Source: Devosia equisanguinis
Lineage (GTDB): Bacteria > Pseudomonadota > Alphaproteobacteria > Rhizobiales > Hyphomicrobiaceae
Direction: 5' to 3'
Length of the DNA: 6,497 bases
NCBI GenBank assembly: GCA_945901835.1
Contig: CAMDMH010000183.1
Coordinates: 1 to 6,497 of the forward strand
Below the pieces are notes generated by a model. It ran no database searches. It worked only from the letters and a program-made list of their open reading frames with translations, and had not been told where the DNA came from. Both the position numbers and the translations under genes were made by a program. Of this stretch, positions 1 to 5,725 are shown piece after piece; position 1 is the first letter of the stretch, and each line of letters starts with the position of its first letter.

Positions 1-417
1 GAACCGGAGCAGGTCGTGGTGATCGGCAGGCAGCCCCGTTACGCTCGTCAGCGAATGCGTGACGACGCGCAAATCCTGCCCGGCTTCCCAGCAGACGACG
101 ACCTGCGGCTCGGTGCGGATGATGGCTTCCGCCAGCAGCAGCCCCTGGCGCAGCCGTGCGGTCTCGCCGCGGGCGTGGTCCATCATCGTCGCCGCGCGCC
201 GGGTGGTCGACCACACGATGGCGAATGCAACCATGCAACCCGCCAGGATCATGGTCAGCACGGCGATGTGCCGAACCTCGAGCCCACCCAGATCCGGCGA
301 ACGACCATGCGACAGACTGATGGTCAGGAAGCAGACGAACGCGATGCTCGCAAGCAGGAGCGCAATCAGCTCCTTGTTCGCGCTCGTTACGGTCTGGGAT
401 GGGGCAATGGCTTGCAT
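1..417 (-). CDS. Membrane-anchored PAS-domain sensor protein, probable histidine kinase (N-terminal part, runs off left edge)
   Basis: The reading frame is open from the ATG at 417 to the window edge, giving 139 residues and no stop. A short hydrophilic N-terminus is followed by a hydrophobic helix at about residues 17-38 and a second at about 51-71. A charged, probably helical linker comes next (about 72-92, with RRAATMMDHARGETARLR). From about residue 93 a PAS-like start is seen: LLLAEAIIRTEPQVVVCWEA, then DLRVVTHSLTSVTGLP. This order (two membrane helices, linker, PAS) is typical of alphaproteobacterial sensor histidine kinases that sense through the membrane or a cytoplasmic PAS domain. 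The kinase domain itself would lie outside the window, so a diguanylate cyclase or another output domain is possible. The frame also stays open upstream to an ATG at 576, adding 53 residues. That extension is rich in Arg, Pro and Ser and has no ribosome binding site, so the start at 417 is preferred, although its own site is weak (GAGCG). Confidence 0.62.
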   Translation of the reverse strand, partial: MQAIAPSQTVTSANKELIALLLASIAFVCFLTISLSHGRSPDLGGLEVRHIAVLTMILAGCMVAFAIVWSTTRRAATMMDHARGETARLRQGLLLAEAIIRTEPQVVVCWEAGQDLRVVTHSLTSVTGLPADHHDLLRF

Positions 418-699
418 GTGGGGATCGCTCGGGCAGCAGGCGGACGACCTGTGAGCGCTGGCTGGCGAGGGCCGCGCTTGTCGTCGGAGATCTGGACGTC
501 GAATGGGGGGAGCTTGATCTGCGGGGCAGTCGCGAATCACCAGATCACTATGCGGTGAACCGACTTCAGCCGCCATAGCTAACCGGTTACAGTATCGACA
601 ATTTTATGGTGTCGTGACAGGCCGTTGTCGCGGGATCTGCAACTGCTGCTTCCGGTTGGATACGCATCGTCGGCTGAGCCGGCGCCATTTCCGCAAGCC

Positions 700-730
700 G
701 GAGAAACCCCGCAGGCCGGGGCCATTCTCC
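700..730 (+). other. Interrupted hairpin upstream of the membrane-protein gene
   Basis: GGAGAA at 700-705 pairs with TTCTCC at 725-730, and CCCCG at 707-711 pairs with CGGGG at 717-721. The loop is 5 nt, and a 1-by-3 internal loop separates the two stems. It ends 78 nt before the ATG at 809, so it may lie in the 5' untranslated region. No T-tract follows, so it is not a standard terminator. A role in the leader RNA is only inference. Confidence 0.35.
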
Positions 731-796
731 CTGTTCCACTCGAAACAGCGGAATTCTCCCCGCAGCGTCAGTGTAGCGGCATCGAAAGCTGTGCCC

Positions 797-802
797 GGGA
801 GG
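797..802 (+). promoter_or_regulatory. Ribosome binding site fixing the membrane-protein start
   Basis: GGGAGG lies 6 nt before the ATG at 809. The same frame is open upstream to about 614, so this site decides the start: the 65 extra upstream residues are rich in Arg, Pro and Cys and lack a comparable site. Confidence 0.7.
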
Positions 803-808
803 CCATCC

Positions 809-1705
809 ATGTCCGCGATACAACTGAATGCGACGGTGTTCGAAGTCCCCGCTTCTCGAGCCGGGCTGCCGGTTCGTGCGGGCAGTCAACCGTTCCCGGT
901 TATCGCGACCGCGCTGCGTGCTTATGCCGATATCCTGTCGAACCGCGGCGTCGTGCTGCGCCTTTTCGGCGGTTGGACGGTGGCGCTCTCGCTGCTGGCG
1001 TTCGCCGGCCTGCTGGCCCTCGGCCTGATGATCCAGAGCGGCGCTGTGCAGATGTTGACGCAACCCGGCGCGGCCGCGGCGATGCCGTTCGCACTGATCG
1101 TCGGTTTGATCGTATCGAGCGTCTCGGCCTGCCTCGCCACTTGCTCGATCATTGTCGGCTGGTTCAGGTTCCTGCTTGCAGGCGAGCGCCCGTCTACGAT
1201 CTATCTGGCCGCCGGCGCACAGGTGTGGCGCTACATGTGGGCGACCTTCGTCCTGTTCCTGCTGATTTGCGTCGCGGTGGTGCCCATGGCGTTCGCGATG
1301 TTGCCGCTGGTGACGATGTCCGGATCCGGCAATCTCGGCCAGCTCGGCAATGCACTGATGAGCCTCGTCGCCACCATCGCAGGTGCCCGCTTGATGGTTG
1401 CCATGCCGGCGGTCGCGCTGGGCAAGCCCCGCGCACTGTGGGGCTCCGTGGCGAAGACGCGCGGTAACACGGGGCGCATCGCGCTGGCGACGATCATCGC
1501 CATTATGCCCTGGCAGATCGTCGTACAACTCTGGAGCGTGACGGCTCCCCCCGGCACGACGGTTACGATGACGCCGGCCGTCATCGCACTGATCGCTGCC
1601 GGCGCCATCGCCTGGTGTCTCGCTATCCTGGCCAGCGCGAGCGTTGCCGCCGCTGCCTACCGCCACTTCGTCGAGCCGGCATCATCCGGCTCGACACAGG
1701 CCTGA
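809..1705 (+). CDS. Unrecognised multi-pass inner-membrane protein (about six helices)
   Basis: This encodes 298 residues. After a hydrophilic N-terminus of about 50 residues come roughly six hydrophobic segments, at about 55-76, 92-117, 143-168, 181-204, 223-243 and 252-284. A short polar C-terminal tail follows. Between helices 2 and 3 is a conserved-looking loop, GERPSTIYLAAGAQVWRYMW. The fold style, small-residue helices with a GERP-type cytoplasmic loop and a final helix ending in AYRHF, recalls uncharacterised membrane proteins common in Rhizobiales, but I cannot name a family or function. No signal peptide is seen and no catalytic motif stands out. The gene is divergent from the sensor at 1-417 and convergent with the RraA-like gene, whose stop is only 10 bp away. 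It therefore appears to be transcribed alone. The start is set by GGGAGG at 797-802. Confidence 0.75.
   Translation: MSAIQLNATVFEVPASRAGLPVRAGSQPFPVIATALRAYADILSNRGVVLRLFGGWTVALSLLAFAGLLALGLMIQSGAVQMLTQPGAAAAMPFALIVGLIVSSVSACLATCSIIVGWFRFLLAGERPSTIYLAAGAQVWRYMWATFVLFLLICVAVVPMAFAMLPLVTMSGSGNLGQLGNALMSLVATIAGARLMVAMPAVALGKPRALWGSVAKTRGNTGRIALATIIAIMPWQIVVQLWSVTAPPGTTVTMTPAVIALIAAGAIAWCLAILASASVAAAAYRHFVEPASSGSTQA
1670..1695. terminator. Perfect 10-bp-stem hairpin between convergent genes, possible bidirectional terminator
   Basis: GTCGAGCCGG at 1670-1679 and CCGGCTCGAC at 1686-1695 are exact reverse complements around the 6-nt loop CATCAT. The hairpin overlaps the last codons of the membrane-protein gene and starts 20 nt past the stop of the minus-strand RraA-like gene. 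No T-tract follows on either strand, so it departs from the classical intrinsic terminator. Its place between convergent stops still favours transcription ending or 3'-end protection. Confidence 0.45.
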
Positions 1706-1715
1706 CCAGCGCGAC

Positions 1716-2462
1716 CTACTTCTCGCCGTGGCTGGCGCGCGCGATATCCGGCACCGGCATGCCCTCGTCGATCGCCTTGCAGCGCGCCGCCTCGGCCTTC
1801 GACTTCTTCTCTGCCGCTTCGAGCACGGCCATGATGTGCTGGCGCGGAATGAAGCAGACGCCGGTATCGTCTGCGACCACGAGATCGCCGCAGCTCACGC
1901 GGATGTCGGCCAATTGCACGTCGCCGTTTATCTCGACCGTTTCGATACGCCACTTGCCCGTCACCGGCGTGATGTCGCTCGACCACACGGGATAGCCGAC
2001 CTTCCGCGAATGCGCGATGTCGCGCACGCCGCCCATCACGACCGCGCCGACCTCGCCCTGTCGCTTGCCCGTGAGCGCCGAGATGCCGCCCATGTTGGAA
2101 ATGTTGGCGACGCCCTGGATGACGAGCACATCGCCGGGCGTCGCGAGATTGTGTGCCTCGAACTCGGCCATCTTGTTGGCATGGGTCTTGGCTCCTTCCA
2201 GCGGGTTCGTGCGCTGCAGGATGTTGCGCACGGTCAACGCCGGCCCGACGATGATCGAGCCGGGCATCGTCGGCCGCAGGATCGAACAGCCGATCACGCC
2301 GGGCGGAATGCCGAGTTCGTCCATCGCATCCGAAACGACGCCGGCGGGATCGCCGAGCGCTTTGAACCGCTCGGCCACGCCCTCGGGCAGACGCGGCACG
2401 CTCATCTGCCGGATGCCCTCGCGCGCGATGCGGCCCGTCAGGCGTTTCTCTGTCGTGGTCAT
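1716..2462 (-). CDS. RraA-like / HMG-CHA aldolase family protein
   Basis: The 248-residue protein belongs to the RraA / 4-hydroxy-4-methyl-2-oxoglutarate aldolase family. Known class II members use a divalent metal to split hydroxy-oxo-dicarboxylates into pyruvate plus an oxo acid, in the cytoplasm. Visible family marks are: the N-terminal helix VSDAMDELG (43-51); GPALTVR (73-79); GDVLVIQG (110-117); GG at 125-126; GGVRD with R147 and D148, the Arg-Asp pair that binds substrate and metal in HMG aldolase; and GDLVVADDTGVCFIP (192-206). The C-terminus is a charged helix. The length fits the family, whose LigK-type members are about 230 residues. The site GGAG (2472-2469), 6 nt before the ATG, supports the start. 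It is the second gene after the TTT binding protein on the same strand (67-bp gap), so the aldolase may act on whatever that protein helps import. RraA-like proteins are catalytically diverse, and an RNase E regulatory role is unlikely in this context. Confidence 0.85.
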   Translation of the reverse strand: MTTTEKRLTGRIAREGIRQMSVPRLPEGVAERFKALGDPAGVVSDAMDELGIPPGVIGCSILRPTMPGSIIVGPALTVRNILQRTNPLEGAKTHANKMAEFEAHNLATPGDVLVIQGVANISNMGGISALTGKRQGEVGAVVMGGVRDIAHSRKVGYPVWSSDITPVTGKWRIETVEINGDVQLADIRVSCGDLVVADDTGVCFIPRQHIMAVLEAAEKKSKAEAARCKAIDEGMPVPDIARASHGEK

Positions 2463-2529
2463 GGCGTTCTCCGAAGATTGGTTGTGGCGACCGGGATGAG
2501 GGGTTTGGCAAGCTCCTACAACCCGGACC

Positions 2530-3516
2530 CTACTTTATTCCCGCTTTCGCGATCACGTCGGCGAGGCGCTTGCGTTCGGTCGCGATGAAGGCCGCGAACT
2601 CGGCTGGCGAATTGGCGACGACCTCGCTGCCCTCCTCGACGACGCGCTTCGTCACGTTCGGCTCGCGCAGAACGCCGACGGTTTCCTTGTGCAGCCGGTC
2701 GACGATGGCGCGCGGCGTCGCGGCCGGCGCCAGCAGCCCGAACCACGTGCCGGTCACGTAATCGACACCGCCTTCCCTGAAGGTCGGCAAGTCGGCCGAT
2801 AGGGGCAGCCTTTTTTCCGATGCGACCGCGATCGCCTTCAGCAGCCCGCCCGAGACCATGCCCGACATCGCCGACATGCCCGCGAACAGCACCTTCACGT
2901 GGCCGCCCGCGACCGCCTGCGTGGCCGGACCTCCACCCGAGAACGGGACGTGCGTCATCTGCGTGTCCGTGGCGGCCCGGAACAGCTCCGCGCCCAGATG
3001 CGAGCCGCTGCCCCGGCCATAGGAGGCGTACTCGAGCGCGGTTGGCTTCGCCTTCAGCAGCGCCACGAATTCCTTGACGTTATTCGCCGGCACCTGCGGA
3101 TGCACCACGAGCACGGTCGGCGAGTTCGCGACCAGCGTGATCGGGATCAGGTCCTTTTCCGGATCGAACGGCATCGGCTTGTAGAGCGACGGATTGGCGG
3201 CAAGCCCGATCGAGGACAGCAGCAGCGTGTAGCCGTCGGGTGCCGCTTTCACGACGGCGTGCGTGCCGATGTTGGTATTGGCACCGGGCCGGTTGACGAC
3301 CAGCACGCGATGCCCGAGCCGCTCGCTCAAGCCTTCCGCGAGGAGCCGCGCAAGCAGATCCGTGCCGCCGCCTGCCGCGAACGGCACGATCATCTCGATC
3401 GGCCGCGACGGCCAGACATCCTGGGCCTGGGCAGTGGCCGCCAAACCCATCGCAGCCGCAGTCACCCCCAATCCGGCAAGCGCGATAGCGCTCAGCCCCC
3501 TCGAAATCGCTCTCAT
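2530..3516 (-). CDS. TTT-family (Bug) periplasmic solute-binding protein, Sec-exported
   Basis: The 328-residue protein is a tripartite-tricarboxylate-transporter receptor of the Bug type, which binds carboxylates in the periplasm and delivers them to a TctA/TctB membrane complex. A Sec signal peptide is clear: MRAISRGLS, a hydrophobic core, then an AxA site, cleaving after A31 before QD. The mature part opens with WPSRPIEMIVPFAAGGGTDLLAR (35-57), the family's first strand and ligand loop. Other family marks are GANTNIGTHAVVKAAPDGYTLLL (78-100), ANPSLY (107-112), FDPEKDLIPI (117-126), the MTHVPFSGGGPATQAVAGGHV stretch (187-207) and the C-terminal PAEFAAFIATERKRLADVI (304-322). AGGAGA at 3530-3525, 8 nt before the ATG, supports the start. 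It is probably the first gene of an operon with the RraA-like gene and is divergent from a second receptor. No transporter membrane subunits are nearby. The ligand cannot be predicted. Confidence 0.92.
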   Translation of the reverse strand: MRAISRGLSAIALAGLGVTAAAMGLAATAQAQDVWPSRPIEMIVPFAAGGGTDLLARLLAEGLSERLGHRVLVVNRPGANTNIGTHAVVKAAPDGYTLLLSSIGLAANPSLYKPMPFDPEKDLIPITLVANSPTVLVVHPQVPANNVKEFVALLKAKPTALEYASYGRGSGSHLGAELFRAATDTQMTHVPFSGGGPATQAVAGGHVKVLFAGMSAMSGMVSGGLLKAIAVASEKRLPLSADLPTFREGGVDYVTGTWFGLLAPAATPRAIVDRLHKETVGVLREPNVTKRVVEEGSEVVANSPAEFAAFIATERKRLADVIAKAGIK

Positions 3517-3665
3517 TGAGCCCGTCTCCTCACATCCCGCTTTTCTTGCCTATTCCATACCCGTCCCGGCCACTGGAAGTAAGGTGCAGCCGTTTGCCAC
3601 TGGAGATGTGCTCCTTTGTGCACTACCTAGATCGCAGGCCTGCCATCTGCCGGAGGGAGAGAACG
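3517..3665. promoter_or_regulatory. Divergent promoter/operator region between two TTT receptor genes
   Basis: These 149 bp separate two divergent starts and must supply promoters for both. A 9-bp direct repeat, GCCACTGGA, occurs at 3569-3577 and 3596-3604, 27 bp apart start to start. A short inverted repeat, GTGC-N8-GCAC, spans 3608-3623 and contains the palindrome GTGCAC. TTGCCA at 3594-3599 resembles a -35 box for the plus gene, but no good -10 sits at the right distance. The paired repeats are candidate operator half-sites for a regulator that controls both receptors. No regulator gene is in the window. Confidence 0.45.
3652..3659 (+). promoter_or_regulatory. Ribosome binding site fixing the second receptor's start
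   Basis: GGAGGGAG ends 6 nt before the ATG at 3666. The frame is open upstream to an ATG at 3516, but those 50 residues lack a signal-peptide pattern. This strong site, followed directly by a twin-arginine signal, sets the start at 3666. Confidence 0.8.
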
Positions 3666-4655
3666 ATGACTGTTTCACGCCGCACGTTCGTGATGTCGCT
3701 TGCAGCAATGGGCGCCGTGGGGCTGCCGTCGGTGCGGGCCGCAGCGCAAGCCTATCCCGACAAGCCCATCCGCGTGGTCGTGCCGTTCGCGGCAGGCGGC
3801 AACGCCGACATCAACGGGCGCATCTTCGCCGACCTCGTCTTCAAGGCGCTGGGCCAGCCCGTGGTCGTCGAGAACAAGGCCGGTGCCGGCGGCGGTGTCG
3901 GCGCGGAGTTCGCGGCCCGCGCCGCGCCCGACGGCTACACCCTGCTGATCGGCTCCAACGGTCCGCTCACGGTCAATCCTTTCGTCAACACCAGCATGTC
4001 TTATGACCCTGCGAACGACTTCGCCGCTGTCGGCATGTTGAGCTATACGCCGCACGGCCTGCTGATGGCCAACAAGTCGGGCGTCAAGAATCTCGCCGAC
4101 CTCGTCGCGTTGTCGAAGACGCGGCCGGTGACGCTGGCCACATCAGGCGTCGGCAGCGCCACGCACATGACGTTGGAGCGCTTCAAGCAGGCGACCGGCG
4201 CTAACCTCACCCATGTACCCTACAAGAGCAGCGGCGTGCTGCTGCCCGACGTCATCGCCGGCAACATCGACGGCGCCATGACGGAGTTCGCGACCTCGCT
4301 CGAGCAGCACAAGGGCAACAGCGCCCGCATCATCGGCATCGCCGCGGCGAACCGCTCCAAGCTCGCCCCCGACATCGCCACGCTCGACGAGCAGGGCGCC
4401 AAGGGCTTCATCGGCCAGAGTTTCGTCGGCGTCGTCGTGCCGGTGAAAACCCCGCCGGAGATCATCGCGAAGCTGCAGGCGGTGATTGCCGATGGCCTGA
4501 AACCGGGCAGCCCTGCCGCCGAGAAGTTCATCAGCACCGGCTCGGAAGTCGCCTCGCCCGAGCAGATGACGTCGGCTGGTTTCGCCGCCTTCATCAAGCG
4601 CGACTATGAAGACATGCGTGAAGCCGCAAGGCTCGCCGGCCTGGGAAAGAAGTAA
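3666..4655 (+). CDS. TTT-family (Bug) periplasmic solute-binding protein with twin-arginine signal
   Basis: The 329-residue protein is a second Bug-type receptor. The N-terminus MTVSRRTFVMSLAAMGAVG carries a twin-arginine motif (S4-R5-R6-T7-F8). It is followed by a short hydrophobic stretch and an AQA site, cleaving after A29 before YPDKP, so export by the Tat system is likely. The mature part shows YPDKPIRVVVPFAAGGNADINGR (30-52), GAGGGVGAEFAARAAPDGYTLLIG (73-96), LTVNPF (101-106), YDPANDFAAVG (113-123), LTHVPYKSSGVLLPDVIAGNIDG (181-203) and a C-terminal AGFAAFIKRDYEDMREAARLAGL helix (304-326). All are family positions. It shares the fold but has only moderate likeness to the divergent receptor at 2530-3516, so it is probably not a recent duplicate and may bind a different carboxylate. 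It stands alone on its strand. Membrane partners TctA/TctB are not seen. Confidence 0.92.
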   Translation: MTVSRRTFVMSLAAMGAVGLPSVRAAAQAYPDKPIRVVVPFAAGGNADINGRIFADLVFKALGQPVVVENKAGAGGGVGAEFAARAAPDGYTLLIGSNGPLTVNPFVNTSMSYDPANDFAAVGMLSYTPHGLLMANKSGVKNLADLVALSKTRPVTLATSGVGSATHMTLERFKQATGANLTHVPYKSSGVLLPDVIAGNIDGAMTEFATSLEQHKGNSARIIGIAAANRSKLAPDIATLDEQGAKGFIGQSFVGVVVPVKTPPEIIAKLQAVIADGLKPGSPAAEKFISTGSEVASPEQMTSAGFAAFIKRDYEDMREAARLAGLGKK

Positions 4656-4708
4656 TTCCTACTCGGGTTGCCTTCCCTCTCTCTGCTCTGTTTCCCTGGG
4701 CGAGCAAT

Positions 4709-4723
4709 CCGATCGCAGATCGG
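4709..4723 (+). terminator. Short hairpin downstream of the second TTT receptor
   Basis: CCGATC (4709-4714) and GATCGG (4718-4723) form a 6-bp stem with a GCA loop, 53 nt past the TAA of the receptor gene. It is followed by TTTGCGC, only a three-base T run. It could help end transcription, but the stem is short and this is weakly supported. Confidence 0.28.
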
Positions 4724-4847
4724 TTTGCGCAGACCCGGGGCCTTGCCGAGAACAGGAGAATACCGACCTCGCGTGGCGTCGGCTTGCGCAACCCGCTCGT
4801 GTCGAGATCCCGGCTCTCGGCTCACGCCTCGGCCGGGAAGGCAAGAG

Positions 4848-4870
4848 GAGGGGGAGTGTTATTCTCCCTC
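4848..4870 (-). terminator. Hairpin overlapping the amidohydrolase stop codon
   Basis: GAGGGGGAG at 4848-4856 pairs, with one bulged G, with CTCCCTC at 4864-4870 around the loop TGTTATT. In the minus direction it begins within the TGA of the amidohydrolase gene. No T-tract follows on that strand (CTCTTGCC comes next), so it is only a candidate 3'-end structure. Confidence 0.3.
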
Positions 4871-5711
4871 ACACCTTTCCCGGCTTCCACCCGTAGACGC
4901 GTGCTGTATTCGCGCCCATCAGCTTCGCCTTGTCGCTCGTCGACAATCGCGTGGTATCGCGGAACGCGTCCGTGCCCTGCTTGTGCGTGAGAAACGCGAC
5001 CGCGCGCGTCCAGTCCGTGCCCCACAGGCAGCGATCGATGCCGAACGTGTCGATCATCCGGCACACCGGATCCCAGATGTCGTTGAACGGATATGGCTCC
5101 CGCGACAGCGTGCACGCGCCGGTGATCTTCATCACGACGTTCTTCAATGGCGCCAGTGTCAGCACTTGCTCCAACTCCGCCCACGGCGCGTCGGGCTTTG
5201 GCGGCTCGTGTGGCTGCACCAGCGCCAAGTGATCGACGATGATCTGCGTGTCGGGGTTGCGGCGGATCAGTTCGATACCCTGGTCGAGCCTCCCCGCGAT
5301 GTGGAGGTTCACCGGCATCGACAACTTGGCGGCTGTCGCCAGCACGCGGTTGAGGCCGGGATCGGCGGCGTCGGCGGCAAGCCCGCTGCGCGCGAGCAGC
5401 ATCCGAACGGCGACGGTGCCCGGCATGCGCTTCCAATCCGCGATGATCTCCGCCACGGCCGGATCGGCGGGATCGACCGGCTTGATCAGGGCGAAGCGGC
5501 CAGGGTGCTTCTTGTGCACCTCCAGCGCGTAGCTCGCGTCGTAGCGGTACATCGTGAACGCCGAAATGAGGATCGCGCCGTCGACGCCGTTCTGATCGAG
5601 CATCGCGATGGTCTGATCGCCCGTGGCTTCGGGCGGCCCCGCGAGCACGGCATGCCACGGCCGCCCAGGATGATTGCGCTCGTATGCATGCAACTGCGCG
5701 TCGATCAGCAT
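4869..5711 (-). CDS. Amidohydrolase-family metal-dependent hydrolase (COG3618 / amidohydrolase-2 type)
   Basis: The 280-residue protein is a TIM-barrel amidohydrolase of the group that includes LigI (2-pyrone-4,6-dicarboxylate lactonase) and sugar lactonases. Members hydrolyse lactones or small carboxylates in the cytoplasm. The N-terminal strand is MLIDAQLHAY, with D4-x-Q6-x-H8 where many relatives have HxH. Later marks are GVDGAILIS (42-50), VDP.DPAV (79-85), VNLHIAGRLDQ with H137, IIVDHLA with D160-H161, VVMKITG (192-198), and CLWGTDWTRA with D233, the conserved late Asp. The end, LMGANTARVYGW, is the usual family ending (the 'N..R.y' motif). The start is supported by AGGAG (5725-5721), which overlaps the uvrC stop. 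It follows uvrC by 13 bp and may be co-transcribed and translationally coupled. The presence of two TTT receptors and an aldolase nearby suggests a catabolic role. The substrate is unknown. Confidence 0.85.
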   Translation of the reverse strand: MLIDAQLHAYERNHPGRPWHAVLAGPPEATGDQTIAMLDQNGVDGAILISAFTMYRYDASYALEVHKKHPGRFALIKPVDPADPAVAEIIADWKRMPGTVAVRMLLARSGLAADAADPGLNRVLATAAKLSMPVNLHIAGRLDQGIELIRRNPDTQIIVDHLALVQPHEPPKPDAPWAELEQVLTLAPLKNVVMKITGACTLSREPYPFNDIWDPVCRMIDTFGIDRCLWGTDWTRAVAFLTHKQGTDAFRDTTRLSTSDKAKLMGANTARVYGWKPGKV

Positions 5712-5720
5712 GAAGTGGGT

Positions 5721-5725
5721 CTCCT
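5721..5725 (-). promoter_or_regulatory. Ribosome binding site of the amidohydrolase, overlapping the uvrC stop codon
   Basis: Read on the minus strand, the sequence is GGTGAGGAGACCCACTTCATG. The TGA of uvrC (5727-5725) overlaps AGGAG (5725-5721) by one base, and the amidohydrolase ATG follows 9 nt later. Ribosomes finishing uvrC would end directly on this site, an arrangement typical of translational coupling. Confidence 0.65.

Larger units (their letters stand above)
418..808. other. Intergenic region between divergent sensor gene and membrane-protein gene
   Basis: No convincing gene lies in this 391-bp stretch. It separates two divergently transcribed genes and so should hold both of their promoters. 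It contains a 10-bp perfect palindrome, TAACCGGTTA, at 580-589, in a locally AT-richer patch that continues to about 610, and an interrupted hairpin at 700-730. I see no -35/-10 pair good enough to call. Part of it (418-576) could be an N-terminal extension of the sensor gene if the ATG at 576 is used. Confidence 0.5.

Noticed and set aside
16..558. Plus-strand open frames at 16-558 and 59-454
   Set aside because: They are antisense to the two-helix PAS sensor frame, which has a coherent membrane topology and PAS motif; the plus products have none.
587..1666. Minus-strand open frame of 359 codons opposite the membrane-protein gene
   Set aside because: The product is a low-complexity Arg/Gln/His-rich string with no hydrophobic core or motif. 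The plus strand has a proper ribosome binding site and membrane helices.
1657..2511. Alternative minus-strand frame of 284 codons overlapping the RraA-like gene
   Set aside because: It is a +1/-1 frame of the same strand and is Arg-rich. The 248-codon frame carries all of the RraA motifs and a good ribosome binding site.
1644..2588. Plus-strand open frame of 314 codons across the RraA-like gene
   Set aside because: It is a shadow of the aldolase gene: it reads through two gene ends, is His/Arg/Asp-rich and shows no family motif.
2899..3519. Plus-strand open frame of 206 codons opposite the first TTT receptor
   Set aside because: It is antisense to a clear solute-binding protein and its composition is typical of a shadow frame.
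3594..3622. sigma70-type promoter for the plus-strand receptor (TTGCCA as -35)
   Set aside because: No acceptable -10 hexamer lies 16-19 bp downstream (TGTGCA is poor), so only a general regulatory region is called.
4720..4794. Imperfect direct repeat TCGGtTTGCGCAgACCC / TCGGcTTGCGCAACCC (4720-4736 and 4779-4794)
   Set aside because: The match is short and imperfect, lies in GC-rich intergenic DNA and has no associated structure, so chance is sufficient.
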